A stretch of 64,000 bases of DNA from Paenibacillus sp. J23TS9. GTDB lineage: Bacteria; Bacillota; Bacilli; Paenibacillales; Paenibacillaceae. The notes beneath the pieces were generated by a model. It saw only the letters and a program-made list of their open reading frames with translations. It ran no database searches and was not told the DNA's origin. Where the stretch lies: the NCBI RefSeq assembly GCF_018403225.1, contig NZ_BOSG01000001.1, positions 3,100,001-3,164,000 of the forward strand, read 5' to 3'. The position numbers were made by a program, and so were the translations under genes. This document shows positions 1 to 7,157 of the stretch, piece by piece (the first letter of the stretch is position 1; each line of letters opens with the position of its first letter).

Positions 1-1015
1 TCGCACCGTTAAAGCCAAGCCCCATTGAAATTTCGATATCTTTGCGGAGGTCTTCATCACTTGGGGCGGTATAGACACCCTCTGGGTAAAAGCCCTGATC
101 CAGCACAAGACGCTGAAACACGGATTTTCCGTTGATCCGAAAAGCCATGCCATCGAGCCTTACCGTCCTGAGACCGAAATATGATTCGACGGTATCTCTT
201 TCCTGACCCTCATGATGCAGGGATAACTTCAGATCATACAGCTTGGCATTACCTACTTCCCACAGGTGAATTTCGGATAGCGGAAGTGTAAGCTTGACGG
301 AAGGACCGGAGACAACGGCGCTGACATTCCCTGCAGGATTACCCTCAAAAAAGGCAGATGCGTTAAGCGTTCCTCCTGCTGCGTTTCCGCTAATCTGCAC
401 CTCCAAATGCGCGCACTTATTATCCGGATCAGGCACCAATTTCATATCGGATAAATAGGACTCTGACACTTGCTCAAGCCATACGGTCTGCCAAATCCCC
501 GTCGTGCGCGTGTAATCGCAGCCATGCGAGTAGTATCTTCCGCTTTGCTTGCCGCGGGGCTGGCGTCCGGAACGAGTATCGTCTTCCGCGTAGACCGTAA
601 CGACGTTCGTGCCCATCGAGACAGCCGCGGTAATATCAAAGGAAAATGAACTATACCCTCCGCGATGCTTCCCTACGGATATCCCGTTCACCCATACTTC
701 GGTTTCGTAATCGACAGCGCCAAAATGAAGCAGAATTCTGCCGTTCGTCCAGGCTTCGGGGACGGAAAATTCCCGTTTGTACCACACCGCTGCCATAAAA
801 TCTTTATATTCCACACCGGAAAGCTTGCTTTCCGGACAAAAAGGTACCGTGATCGTTCCCGACAAATCATTGCCGGATTCCTGGTACCCGCGTTCTTTTC
901 CGCTCTTGCCATGGTCAATTTCGAATTGCCATGGGCCGTTCAAATTGATCCAATCCTGTCGAACCCATTGGGGACGGGGATATTCCGGACGCGGAAGTGC
1001 TGAAGGATGCTTCAT
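1..1015 (-). CDS. Glycoside hydrolase family 2 protein (beta-galactosidase/beta-glucuronidase type), 3' part cut off by the window
   Basis: The frame reads from ATG at 1015 to the left window edge without a stop, so only the N-terminal 338 residues or so are present. Visible features are the sugar-binding jelly-roll domain typical of GH2 (WINLNGPWQF near residue 22, VWYKREF, then VDYETEVWVNG and GKHRGGYSSFSFDI around 105-135), followed by the immunoglobulin-like domain and the start of the TIM barrel (SYFGLRTV, RINGKSVFQRLVLDQGFYPEG). The catalytic acids lie beyond the edge, so the substrate cannot be decided. GH2 enzymes remove non-reducing beta-galactosyl, glucuronosyl or mannosyl groups. 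No signal peptide is visible, which suggests a cytoplasmic enzyme. A good ribosome site (AAAGGAG) precedes the ATG. The gene follows a strong promoter overlapping a cre site, and an ArsR-type regulator lies upstream on the same strand. Confidence 0.85.
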   Translation of the reverse strand, partial: MKHPSALPRPEYPRPQWVRQDWINLNGPWQFEIDHGKSGKERGYQESGNDLSGTITVPFCPESKLSGVEYKDFMAAVWYKREFSVPEAWTNGRILLHFGAVDYETEVWVNGISVGKHRGGYSSFSFDITAAVSMGTNVVTVYAEDDTRSGRQPRGKQSGRYYSHGCDYTRTTGIWQTVWLEQVSESYLSDMKLVPDPDNKCAHLEVQISGNAAGGTLNASAFFEGNPAGNVSAVVSGPSVKLTLPLSEIHLWEVGNAKLYDLKLSLHHEGQERDTVESYFGLRTVRLDGMAFRINGKSVFQRLVLDQGFYPEGVYTAPSDEDLRKDIEISMGLGFNGA

Positions 1016-1042
1016 TTTTAAAAACTCCTTTTATGGTTTTTT

Positions 1043-1067
1043 AGATAAAAAGTGCTTTTCTTTATCT
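1043..1067. repeat. Inverted repeat in the GH2 leader, possible operator
   Basis: AGATAAA and TTTATCT form the outer arms of an imperfect 25 bp palindrome with AAAAG/CTTTT inside. It lies just downstream of the predicted transcription start (about 1069) and upstream of the GH2 ribosome site. It could be an operator for the neighbouring ArsR-type regulator or a leader hairpin; nothing in the sequence decides between them. Confidence 0.4.
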
Positions 1068-1075
1068 TTATTGAA

Positions 1076-1113
1076 AGTATAATAATGACGCTAAACACTG
1101 TCAACGTTTTCAT
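1076..1113 (-). promoter_or_regulatory. Sigma-A promoter with overlapping catabolite-responsive element (cre) for the GH2 gene
   Basis: On the minus strand TTGACA (1104-1099) is followed by a 17 bp spacer and TATACT (1081-1076), a near-perfect vegetative promoter. The 15-mer ATGAAAACGTTGACA (1113-1099) matches the CcpA cre consensus WTGNAANCGNWNNCW at every fixed position and includes the whole -35 hexamer. CcpA bound here would be expected to block RNA polymerase when preferred sugars are present. Confidence 0.8.
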
Positions 1114-1403
1114 TCAGGTTTAATGTAATTAATATAATTCCAAGGTGTTCTATAAATCTTTTGTCGGCATGGTTTCTTATAAGTTTATCTTAGAAAAAAC
1201 GACTTTACACCCTTTATATATAAAGGTTATTTTCAAATTATGTCCTTATGTATACGCTAGATCCGCTTAACTATTGCTTGTGAATAACAAATTCATTTAT
1301 TACAACTTTCCTGTAACTAAAAAGTTAATCACGGTATGGATATGCCAGAAGGCTTGAACGCGAAGCCATGTCCCTGTGGATTCCAGAGGCGGTTGTCTGT
1401 ATA
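1114..1403. other. AT-rich intergenic stretch without a recognisable gene
   Basis: This is the gap between the cre/promoter of the GH2 gene and the terminator of the upstream ArsR-type gene. It is AT-rich, with a reading frame of about 65 codons from 1336 that has no ribosome site or recognisable product. I see no RNA gene or repeat in it. Confidence 0.5.
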
Positions 1404-1446
1404 CGCAAAAAAACAAGAAAGGCTCGTTGTTGCAAGCTTTCTTGTT
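1404..1446 (-). terminator. Rho-independent terminator of the ArsR-type regulator gene
   Basis: On the minus strand AACAAGAAAG (1446-1437) pairs with CTTTCTTGTT (1421-1412) and is followed by a run of T residues ending near 1404. It lies 45 bp past the stop of the regulator. Confidence 0.75.
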
Positions 1447-1490
1447 CACTATTCGCCATCAAGCACGTCCCGTTTAAGCTCGCGGCGACG

Positions 1491-2447
1491 TTACTTTTCC
1501 GCAGGTTTTTGTTCGTCTGAATCGAAGGTGTAATTGACTCGCATAACAATATGCTGCTCATGATCGCCAAACCCTTGGCCAAACAGGTTTACGCCCCCCT
1601 GATGAACGGCATCCGGTTGGATTCCGATCCGCAACCGCAGTTTGGGGCTTTGGGCGAGATTCACATCATGTAACGTTACATCCGACACCTTCTCCATATC
1701 CAGCATCGTCTTTTCATAGTCCATATGCCATGTTTTCAGAAGTCCGTACTGCGTCGCCCAATCAGACCACCATTCGGGATTCAATTTCCCCCGGCGATCC
1801 CCGAAATCTCCGGGACTCGTCCACGTCCCGATCTCAACACCATTGATCCACAAGGAAATATCAGAGGGCCAATCATTATTATAACTCGATACTTCGGAGC
1901 ACATCTCCAACGACAGCTCCAACGATTCTATTCTTGCTTCGGGAGGAATCTCCATTGGCAGCAAATACTCCACATATCCCTTGCGAAACCAGATGATTTG
2001 CGCGTGAATATGCTCGGGATGATAGAAAATGGCCGGTTCATCTTCATTTAATATTACGCTTTTCGCGCTTGCCATTCCACAGGTCGGCGATACTTCGCAG
2101 TCGCTGTAATGACCAATCGGCATCTCTACTTCATAGTGGTTTAATTCCCCTTTGGGAATTCTCCTTTTCATATTCAATGCAATGTGGATCCCCTCATAAT
2201 TGGGGCTGCATACCTTCATCGCTCCACGGGATGCCGGAAGCATCTCCGTATGAATCAGTTTTGCGCCCTCCAACACCTTGATGTGACTTGCCACCGTTGA
2301 AACCGGGAGATTCAGCGCTTCAGCAATTTCGATCACATTTAATTTGTGTGAAACTAAAAGCTGGAGGATATCAATCCGGGAACGGGTCGACAAGGCGCGG
2401 GCAACACTTGCCAGTTTGTCCGGGTCGTTAAAGCTAAGTTCCAGCAC
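1491..2447 (-). CDS. ArsR-type winged-helix transcriptional regulator with a large C-terminal domain
   Basis: This is a 318-residue protein. Residues about 8-85 form an ArsR/SmtB-like winged helix (STRSRIDILQLLVSHKLNVIEIAEAL, then LPVSTVASHIKVLEGAKLI as helix-turn-helix). The remaining 230 residues, with the feature CEVSPTCGM near 120 and a beta-rich tail, are a C-terminal domain that I do not recognise by name. It probably senses a ligand, but that is inference. Start is GTG 2447, behind AAAGGAG with 9 nt spacing. The gene lies upstream of and in line with the GH2 gene, separated by a terminator and the GH2 promoter, so it is the natural candidate regulator of that glycosidase. The classic metal-binding CVC motif of ArsR sensors is absent from the helix-turn-helix. 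Confidence 0.75.
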   Translation of the reverse strand: MLELSFNDPDKLASVARALSTRSRIDILQLLVSHKLNVIEIAEALNLPVSTVASHIKVLEGAKLIHTEMLPASRGAMKVCSPNYEGIHIALNMKRRIPKGELNHYEVEMPIGHYSDCEVSPTCGMASAKSVILNEDEPAIFYHPEHIHAQIIWFRKGYVEYLLPMEIPPEARIESLELSLEMCSEVSSYNNDWPSDISLWINGVEIGTWTSPGDFGDRRGKLNPEWWSDWATQYGLLKTWHMDYEKTMLDMEKVSDVTLHDVNLAQSPKLRLRIGIQPDAVHQGGVNLFGQGFGDHEQHIVMRVNYTFDSDEQKPAEK

Positions 2448-2592
2448 TCATACGCTCTCCTTTAGAAAATATAAATTACACCAATTTTACTGAATAATGA
2501 GCATAAAAACAATGTTGGCATCATGATCAGCATGAAAGCCATCGCCCTCGAATGTAAAAGAAAGAATGACTTTTGCTTTTGCTGCAAGAACC

Positions 2593-4023
2593 TTACTCCT
2601 GCAAAGGCAGCGTGATATCAAATGTTGTTCCTTCATGAACGACGCTGTGGATGTTAATTCCGCCTTTATGATCTCCGATGATCTTGTAGCACATCATTAA
2701 GCCGAGTCCCGTCCCCTTTTCTTTCGTCGTAAAAAAAGGCTCGCCCAGCCGATGAAACTGATTTTCGTTAATTCCAACACCTTGGTCGACAAAACGAATC
2801 AGAGCATTCCCTTCCTGTACACAGGCATAAATACGAATAACTCCGCCGTATGGCATTGCCTCGATCGCGTTTTTTAAAATATTGACGAAGACTTGCTTGA
2901 TTTCCATTTCCGAGCACTCAACGCAGGGAAAGCATCCTTCGACTTCAGTCATGATTTTGATATTATTGAGCGCAGCCTGGGCCTCCAATAAGGTCACAAC
3001 GCCTTGTAGAATCCGGATAAGATTATTTTTTTGAAATTTTGATTGATAGGGTTTGGCAATCACCAAAAATTCATTCACGATACTGTTTATTCGATCGATT
3101 TCAGATAGCATAATGTTAAAATACTCTGCCTTGTTAACCTGCCCGGATTGCATGATTTGCAAAAATCCCCGTAAGGAAGTAAGCGGGTTCCGGATCTCAT
3201 GCGCTAGTCCGGCGGCCAATTGGCCAACGGCATTCAATTTATCCGCCTTCCGGTAAAAGTCCTCCATTTTTTTGCGCTCGGAAATATCCCGCGCAATGCC
3301 GGTCAGCGCGATTATATCGTCATTAGCAGCTTTAATAGGGGACACAGTTAAAAAAACATGTATATTTTCTCCGTCTTTCCGCGGCCTCACGGTTTCCAAA
3401 TGAATCAATTTCTTATCGGAATGCAAAAGCCTGCAAATTTCCTCAGGACGACTCCCCAAATGTGCAGGAAACATGGGTGCCGGTTTGCCAAGGAGTTCAG
3501 CCTCGGACCAACCGTATATTTTCTCAAAGGCAGGATTAATGCGAATGACGTTGCCTTCTGTATCCATAATGCAAATGCCGTCGACCGAGCTCTCATATAA
3601 GGATTCCAGCAGCTCTTTCGTTTCCATCAGCTCTTTTTCGCTGGTCCTTCGCTCCGTAATATCTACGCAAGAGGCAATCACTTCAACGACTTCACCCTGT
3701 CGCTTGATCGGCCGCAGTGATGCCAAATAGGACACGCCAAGCAGCTCGCCTTCATAACTTACTTCTTCCTTCCCCTCCCAGGCCTCGCTATAAAACACTT
3801 CTTTTTTTGCAGCGAAATCTTCAGGGAGAAAGTCCTTCAGCCGTCTGCCAATCACTTCCTGAGACGTTAATCCGATTTTGGATAATAATTGACCCGCACA
3901 AAATGTATGTATGAACTGACCTTCAATATTCTTGAATTTAAACGTCATGCCTTGCTGCTCCGATAACATTCCCATCAGTTCCTCATGAGAATATTCCAAG
4001 AGGTCAATCAGAGGTTTATCCAT
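2593..4023 (-). CDS. Soluble PAS-PAS sensor histidine kinase, sporulation-kinase type
   Basis: This 476-residue protein has no membrane segment. Two PAS domains (about 20-125 and 140-250, each ending in a DITERR or DISERK motif) precede a HisKA domain with phospho-acceptor His near 275 (HEIRNPLTSLRGFLQ) and a HATPase_c domain with N box NILKNAIEAM, G1 DQGVGI and F/G2 GEPFFTTKEKGTGLGL. The H-box wording is the one found in Bacillus KinA/KinE-type kinases that feed the Spo0F-Spo0A phosphorelay. No response regulator gene is adjacent, which fits an orphan phosphorelay kinase, but the partner is inferred. ATG 4023 is preferred to GTG 4029 because AGGAG lies 9 nt before the ATG and only 3 nt before the GTG. 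Remnants resembling a Spo0E phosphatase lie just upstream. Confidence 0.85.
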   Translation of the reverse strand: MDKPLIDLLEYSHEELMGMLSEQQGMTFKFKNIEGQFIHTFCAGQLLSKIGLTSQEVIGRRLKDFLPEDFAAKKEVFYSEAWEGKEEVSYEGELLGVSYLASLRPIKRQGEVVEVIASCVDITERRTSEKELMETKELLESLYESSVDGICIMDTEGNVIRINPAFEKIYGWSEAELLGKPAPMFPAHLGSRPEEICRLLHSDKKLIHLETVRPRKDGENIHVFLTVSPIKAANDDIIALTGIARDISERKKMEDFYRKADKLNAVGQLAAGLAHEIRNPLTSLRGFLQIMQSGQVNKAEYFNIMLSEIDRINSIVNEFLVIAKPYQSKFQKNNLIRILQGVVTLLEAQAALNNIKIMTEVEGCFPCVECSEMEIKQVFVNILKNAIEAMPYGGVIRIYACVQEGNALIRFVDQGVGINENQFHRLGEPFFTTKEKGTGLGLMMCYKIIGDHKGGINIHSVVHEGTTFDITLPLQE

Positions 4024-4029
4024 ATGCAC

Positions 4030-4209
4030 ACACTCCTACGGCCAGATATGAATACACAAATTGCATTGCATTCCATTTCATTCGACGAGTGAACGCGAGC
4101 CTCCTTCCCGAACAAGGGTATGTCTATCAAAACTTGAAGCCATGCTCTGCCTAAGCGCCAGGATTCGCTCCTTATTGGAGATTACGATACTATCATAAAA
4201 ACACGCCAA
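4030..4209 (-). pseudogene. Possible frameshifted Spo0E-like aspartyl-phosphate phosphatase remnant
   Basis: On the minus strand one frame (4209-4078) reads ...SNKERILALRQSMASSF, like the first helix of Spo0E-family phosphatases. A shifted frame continues with VHSSNEMECNAI, resembling the second helix around the family signature S-x-x-L/M-D but with Glu where the catalytic Asp is expected. An AGGAGG ribosome site (4218-4213) lies 8 nt before a GTG (4204) that runs into TGA after three codons. A 1-2 base change in the following run of five T residues would join it to the Spo0E-like frame. Together these suggest a decayed gene with two frameshifts. It lies immediately upstream of a sporulation-type kinase, where an antagonistic Spo0A-P phosphatase would make sense. 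The similarity is short and read by eye. Confidence 0.3.
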
Positions 4210-4219
4210 ATACCTCCTA

Positions 4220-4309
4220 TTAATCCAAAAACGCCATTTGAATCAAAGCCTTTGCCTTCTTGAGCTGCCTTTCGTCTAGCTGTTGAAGCATGGAGAATAT
4301 CTCGGTCAT
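4220..4309 (-). CDS. Possible 29-residue small protein upstream of the kinase
   Basis: ATG 4309 is preceded by a strong ribosome site (GGAGGGAACGACC before ATG). The frame encodes a short Leu/Gln/Lys-rich peptide (MTEIFSMLQQLDERQ...) predicted to form one amphipathic helix, and stops at 4220, where the stop abuts the next AGGAGG. I do not recognise a family. It could be a real microprotein, the N-terminus of a decayed gene or a leader peptide for the downstream Spo0E-like/kinase genes. Confidence 0.35.
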   Translation of the reverse strand: MTEIFSMLQQLDERQLKKAKALIQMAFLD

Positions 4310-4704
4310 GGTCGTTCCCTCCGGAGAAGATTGATTGGGGGTACCCACGGCGTCATTTTCAGCATCCTTTCCTTTGTCTCACACCTCTTCGAAAGCTTCC
4401 TTTTGCACCCAGGATGCTTCTGTAGTGTCTTTCAAGCATTGGATAAGGATAACTTGATTATTGAGACTTTCAGTCGTTCATAGCCTATAATGGTTTGAAG
4501 ATCAATTCTCAAATTCGAATACAATGATTCCTGAGGCAGTGCAGGTCGCACTGAAGAACATCCTCCCGCTTCATAGCGAGGATACTCAAGGGTAGGGTCA
4601 AATGTATCGGATCTTGAGGGTATTGAAAGGATGAATATCACGAACGTTGAGGATAATCGATAGATCTGTAAGGACTATCTCAAAAAGCTAATTGGAGGAA
4701 CATG
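4310..4704. other. Intergenic stretch of about 400 bp with broken frames only
   Basis: The stretch separates the minus-strand kinase region from the plus-strand DUF4180 gene. A minus-strand frame of about 69 codons (4641-4432) and another ending near 4380 (...VILIQCLKDTTEAS...) look protein-like, but neither has a ribosome site or a recognisable full domain. They may be remains of a degraded gene. No RNA gene is visible. Confidence 0.4.
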
Positions 4705-5070
4705 ATGAAAATAACCAAAATAAAAGAGAATGATGCAGAAATTGCCGTTATAAGCAGCAGTGAAATGCTGATTACGGATGTTCAGTCGGCTTTAGATTTG
4801 ATAGCAACCGTAAATTATGAAGCAGGTTGTCATCGAATTATTTTAAATAAGTCAGCCGTATGTGAGGATTTTTTCAACTTAAAAACGCGGCTTGCAGGTG
4901 AAATATTGCAAAAGTTTGTTAACTATCACGTGAAAATTGCGATCATTGGTGATTTCTCTGAGTATTCTAGTAAGAATTTCAAAGATTTCATCTATGAAAG
5001 TAACAAAGGAAAGGATCTATTCTTCTTGTCGAATGAAAAACAAGCTCTGGATAAATTGAGCATTCGTTAG
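4705..5070 (+). CDS. DUF4180 domain protein
   Basis: This small cytoplasmic protein of 121 residues matches the DUF4180 family as I remember it: ITDVQSALDLIATVNYE at about 25-41, then CHRIILNKSAVCEDFFNLKTRLAGEILQKF, then VKIAIIGDFSEYSSKNFKDFIYESN. The function of the family is unknown. ATG 4705 is chosen over ATG 4702 because GGAGG lies 6 nt before it rather than 3. The gene is AT-rich compared with the housekeeping genes nearby. The following SUMF1-like gene starts 25 bp downstream with its own ribosome site, so the two are probably cotranscribed. Confidence 0.8.
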   Translation: MKITKIKENDAEIAVISSSEMLITDVQSALDLIATVNYEAGCHRIILNKSAVCEDFFNLKTRLAGEILQKFVNYHVKIAIIGDFSEYSSKNFKDFIYESNKGKDLFFLSNEKQALDKLSIR

Positions 5071-5095
5071 CTCTGAAATTGAGGAGGCGCATGGA

Positions 5096-5779
5096 GTGTC
5101 AGATGCATTAAAGAAAGATTTTGATTATCCAATGATCAGCATTCCTGGTGGAGAAATAGAATTAAGAGATGATCGAATAAAAAAGGTATGGAAAACCGAA
5201 ATAAAACCGTTCCTTCTTGCCCAATACCCTGTAACCATGGAACTGTATTGTACGATTACGGGAAAAGCATCCGCTACTATCTACGGAAATCAAAGGCCAG
5301 TTGTGAATATTTCTTGGAATGAAGCCATTCGCTTATGCAATCTACTTTCTCAGAAAGCCGGATTGAATGAATGTTATTCATTAAATCATGACAGTGAAGA
5401 AATCATCTGCGATTGGGGATCAGACGGATATCGCCTTCCTTCTGAAGCAGAATGGCAGCATGCATGTAAAGCAGGAACTACCGGATATAGATATGGAGAA
5501 ATTGATCAGATCGCATGGTATCAGGAAAATTCAGAAGGCAAAATCCATGAAGTAGGAACAAAGGAACCGAATGCATGGGGTCTGTATGACATGCTGGGAA
5601 ATGTTTGGGAGTGGTGCTGGGATTTATATGACGAGAAAGTATATGGTTCCTACCGTATTTTTCGGGGTGGCAGTTGGGCTGAAGAGAAGCGAGGCTGTGG
5701 GGCCTCATGTCGTCGTCGCAGTCACCCATCATTTAGCATCGATGATCTTGGATTACGCCTTGCCCGGTCTTTGTCGTGA
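5096..5779 (+). CDS. SUMF1 / formylglycine-generating-enzyme-like protein, short form
   Basis: The protein has 227 residues. It shows the FGE-sulfatase fold landmarks: MISIPGGEIELRDD at the N-terminus, YPVTMELYCTITGK, RPVVNISWNEAIRLCNLLS, YRLPSEAEWQHACKAG, GLYDMLGNVWEWCWD, FRGGSW and a closing DLGLRLA. It is shorter than true FGE and the C-terminal cysteine region reads CGASCRRRS, not the spacing of the copper-binding pair of authentic FGE, so sulfatase activation should not be assumed. Start is GTG 5096, behind GGAGG with 8 nt spacing; the ATG at 5091 is in another frame. Like the preceding DUF4180 gene it is AT-rich. No sulfatase gene is present in the window. Confidence 0.8.
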   Translation: MSDALKKDFDYPMISIPGGEIELRDDRIKKVWKTEIKPFLLAQYPVTMELYCTITGKASATIYGNQRPVVNISWNEAIRLCNLLSQKAGLNECYSLNHDSEEIICDWGSDGYRLPSEAEWQHACKAGTTGYRYGEIDQIAWYQENSEGKIHEVGTKEPNAWGLYDMLGNVWEWCWDLYDEKVYGSYRIFRGGSWAEEKRGCGASCRRRSHPSFSIDDLGLRLARSLS

Positions 5780-5794
5780 GAATGATTGCGAAAC

Positions 5795-5824
5795 AAAAAG
5801 AAACGGCATTTCTGCCGTTTCTTT
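5795..5824. terminator. Bidirectional terminator between the SUMF1-like gene and tRNA-Lys
   Basis: AAGAAACGGCA (5798-5808) pairs with TGCCGTTTCTT (5813-5823) around a 4 nt loop. On the minus strand the hairpin is followed by CTTTTTGTTT, a good terminator for the tRNA unit. The plus-strand T tract is weaker. Confidence 0.8.
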
Positions 5825-5830
5825 AAAAAA

Positions 5831-5903
5831 TGGATTGTCAGGGACTCGAACCCTGGACCGCCTGATTAAGAGTCAGATGCTCTACCAACTGAGCTAACAA
5901 TCC
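5831..5903 (-). tRNA. tRNA-Lys (CTT anticodon)
   Basis: This is a 73-base cloverleaf on the minus strand. The acceptor GGATTGT pairs with ACAATCC, the D arm reads AGCTCAGTTGGTAGAGC, the anticodon loop CTCTTAA gives anticodon CTT, and the T arm is GGTTCGAGTCC. Discriminator A is encoded but CCA is not; the bases that follow are a T run leading into the terminator. It lies 27 bp downstream of tRNA-Ala and is probably cotranscribed with it. Confidence 0.95.
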
Positions 5904-5930
5904 ACGCTATCCATAATTGTATGAAGTGTA

Positions 5931-6006
5931 TGGTGGAGCCTAGGGGGATCGAACCCCTGACCTCATCGCTGCCAGCGATGCGCTCTCCCAGCTGAGCTAA
6001 GGCCCC
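5931..6006 (-). tRNA. tRNA-Ala (GGC anticodon)
   Basis: This is a 76-base cloverleaf on the minus strand. The acceptor GGGGCCT pairs with AGGCTCC (one G-U pair), the D arm reads AGCTCAGCTGGGAGAGC, the anticodon loop is CTGGCAG (anticodon GGC), the T arm is GGTTCGATCC, and ACCA is encoded at the 3' end. It is the first gene of a two-tRNA unit. Confidence 0.95.
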
Positions 6007-6115
6007 ATATAATCAATTCTCTTTCAAAAAGAGCACTCCTATAATATAGCATATCAGACAAGCTCACGCAACATTTTTCTAGCTAAGAATTACCTTATGA
6101 GGCTGCCTCGACAAT

Positions 6116-6174
6116 AAAAAAAGGACAGTTACTGGAGCTGTTCCGCATGAACATCCAGTCTAAAGTCCTTTTTT
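6116..6174 (-). terminator. Terminator downstream of nrdR
   Basis: AAAAAAGGAC and GTCCTTTTTT form the outer arms, CTGGA/TCCAG the middle stem and TGTTC/GAACA an inner stem, giving a long imperfect hairpin with T runs on both strands. It lies 25 bp past the nrdR stop. Confidence 0.7.
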
Positions 6175-6198
6175 AATGCTTTCTTACTGGCACCGAGA

Positions 6199-6675
6199 TT
6201 AATCGCCTGAATCAGGCATTGTATTTTTGGACAACAATCCTTTGAGCTCTTTCATAAACATATTGATATCCTTGAATTGCCGGTACACGGATGCGAAGCG
6301 AACGTAAGCCACCTCGTCCACGGGATATAGCTGCTCCATGACCAGTTCGCCGATCTGGCGGCTCTCCACTTCTGCTACGGCTGTATTCCGCAGCGCCTTC
6401 TCTACCTCTGAGACAATGGCTTCCAGCTGTTCCACGGAAACAGGACGCTTCTCACAGGCACGGATGAGACCGCGCAGAATTTTATCCCGGCTGAACTCCT
6501 CACGGCTTCCGTCCTTCTTGATGACGATCAACGGCGTTTCCTCCACCATTTCAAACGTCGTAAAGCGCCTGCTGCATTTCTCGCATTCGCGTCTGCGGCG
6601 AATCGATTTATTATCATTGGCCGGACGGGAATCCAGCACCTTGGTGCCTGCATAATCACAGTACGGGCATTTCAT
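6199..6675 (-). CDS. nrdR: Transcriptional repressor NrdR
   Basis: The 158-residue protein has the NrdR plan. An N-terminal zinc ribbon ([17 protein letters not shown] ... [17 protein letters not shown], four Cys at about 3, 6, 31, 34) is followed by an ATP-cone ([30 protein letters not shown], about 50-140). NrdR senses ATP/dATP and represses ribonucleotide reductase genes. The start has an AAGGAAGTGAG ribosome site. It is the last gene of the polA-mutM-ytaF-coaE-nrdR stretch also seen in Bacillus subtilis, although here a SASP gene and a transglycosylase lie between it and coaE. No nrd genes are in the window. Confidence 0.97.
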   Translation of the reverse strand: MKCPYCDYAGTKVLDSRPANDNKSIRRRRECEKCSRRFTTFEMVEETPLIVIKKDGSREEFSRDKILRGLIRACEKRPVSVEQLEAIVSEVEKALRNTAVAEVESRQIGELVMEQLYPVDEVAYVRFASVYRQFKDINMFMKELKGLLSKNTMPDSGD

Positions 6676-6811
6676 GCAAACTCACTTCCTTTATCATTCA
6701 CAATGGTATTTACATTCCGGCTTAATCACACTTAAAAAGACGGTAAAGCCGCCTCCTATAAGGCCGCACGGGAAATAACTTATATTTCCAATCAAAAATA
6801 TATAAAAAAAG

Positions 6812-6841
6812 TTATGAAGATTCAAATTTTGAGACATAATA
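6812..6841 (+). promoter_or_regulatory. Sigma-G-like promoter of the SASP gene
   Basis: TTATG (6812-6816; consensus GHATR, 4 of 5) is followed by 18 bp and CATAATA (6835-6841), which matches the sigma-G -10 consensus CATNHTA fully. It lies 30 bp upstream of the SASP ATG, as expected for a forespore-specific gene. Confidence 0.55.
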
Positions 6842-6871
6842 CTTTTACCAACAGCGAGGAGGTGAACATCA

Positions 6872-7090
6872 ATGGCTCAAAACAACAGTTCTAACAACCT
6901 GGTAGTAACTAAAGCTACCGCAGCCCTCAACCAAATGAAATATGAAGTTGCCCAAGAGCTGGGTATCAGTATTCCTCAAGACGGATACCAAGGTAACATG
7001 ACTTCCTATGAGAACGGTTCGATCGGGGGATACATCACAAAACGTCTTGTAACCCTGGCTGAACAACAATTGGCTGGTCAATTCAAATAA
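6872..7090 (+). CDS. Alpha/beta-type small acid-soluble spore protein (SASP)
   Basis: The 72-residue protein has both SASP hallmarks. NQMKYEVAQELGI (about 21-33) contains the germination protease cleavage site Glu-Leu-Gly-Ile. GSIGGYITKRLVTLAEQQL at the C-terminus is the second DNA-binding block. These proteins coat forespore DNA, shift it towards the A form and protect it from UV; they are degraded at germination. The ribosome site (GAGGAGGTGA) is near perfect. The gene is monocistronic, with a sigma-G-like promoter and its own terminator, and is transcribed divergently from nrdR. Confidence 0.95.
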   Translation: MAQNNSSNNLVVTKATAALNQMKYEVAQELGISIPQDGYQGNMTSYENGSIGGYITKRLVTLAEQQLAGQFK

Positions 7091-7109
7091 TACATCTGTA
7101 TTCAAGGAA

Positions 7110-7146
7110 GTATTGAGGCGGCCCAAAAGCCGCTTCAATACTTCTT
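7110..7146 (+). terminator. Terminator of the SASP gene
   Basis: GTATTGAGGCGGC (7110-7122) pairs with GCCGCTTCAATAC (7129-7141) with a single G-U pair, followed by TTCTTT. It sits between two convergent genes and may also help stop the minus-strand transcript. Confidence 0.75.
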
Positions 7147-7157
7147 TGCTTGTCTAC

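Noticed and set aside
4030..5903. Integrated element with an attachment site at tRNA-Lys
   Set aside because: No repeat of the tRNA 3' end, integrase or transposase was found in the flanking 2 kb.
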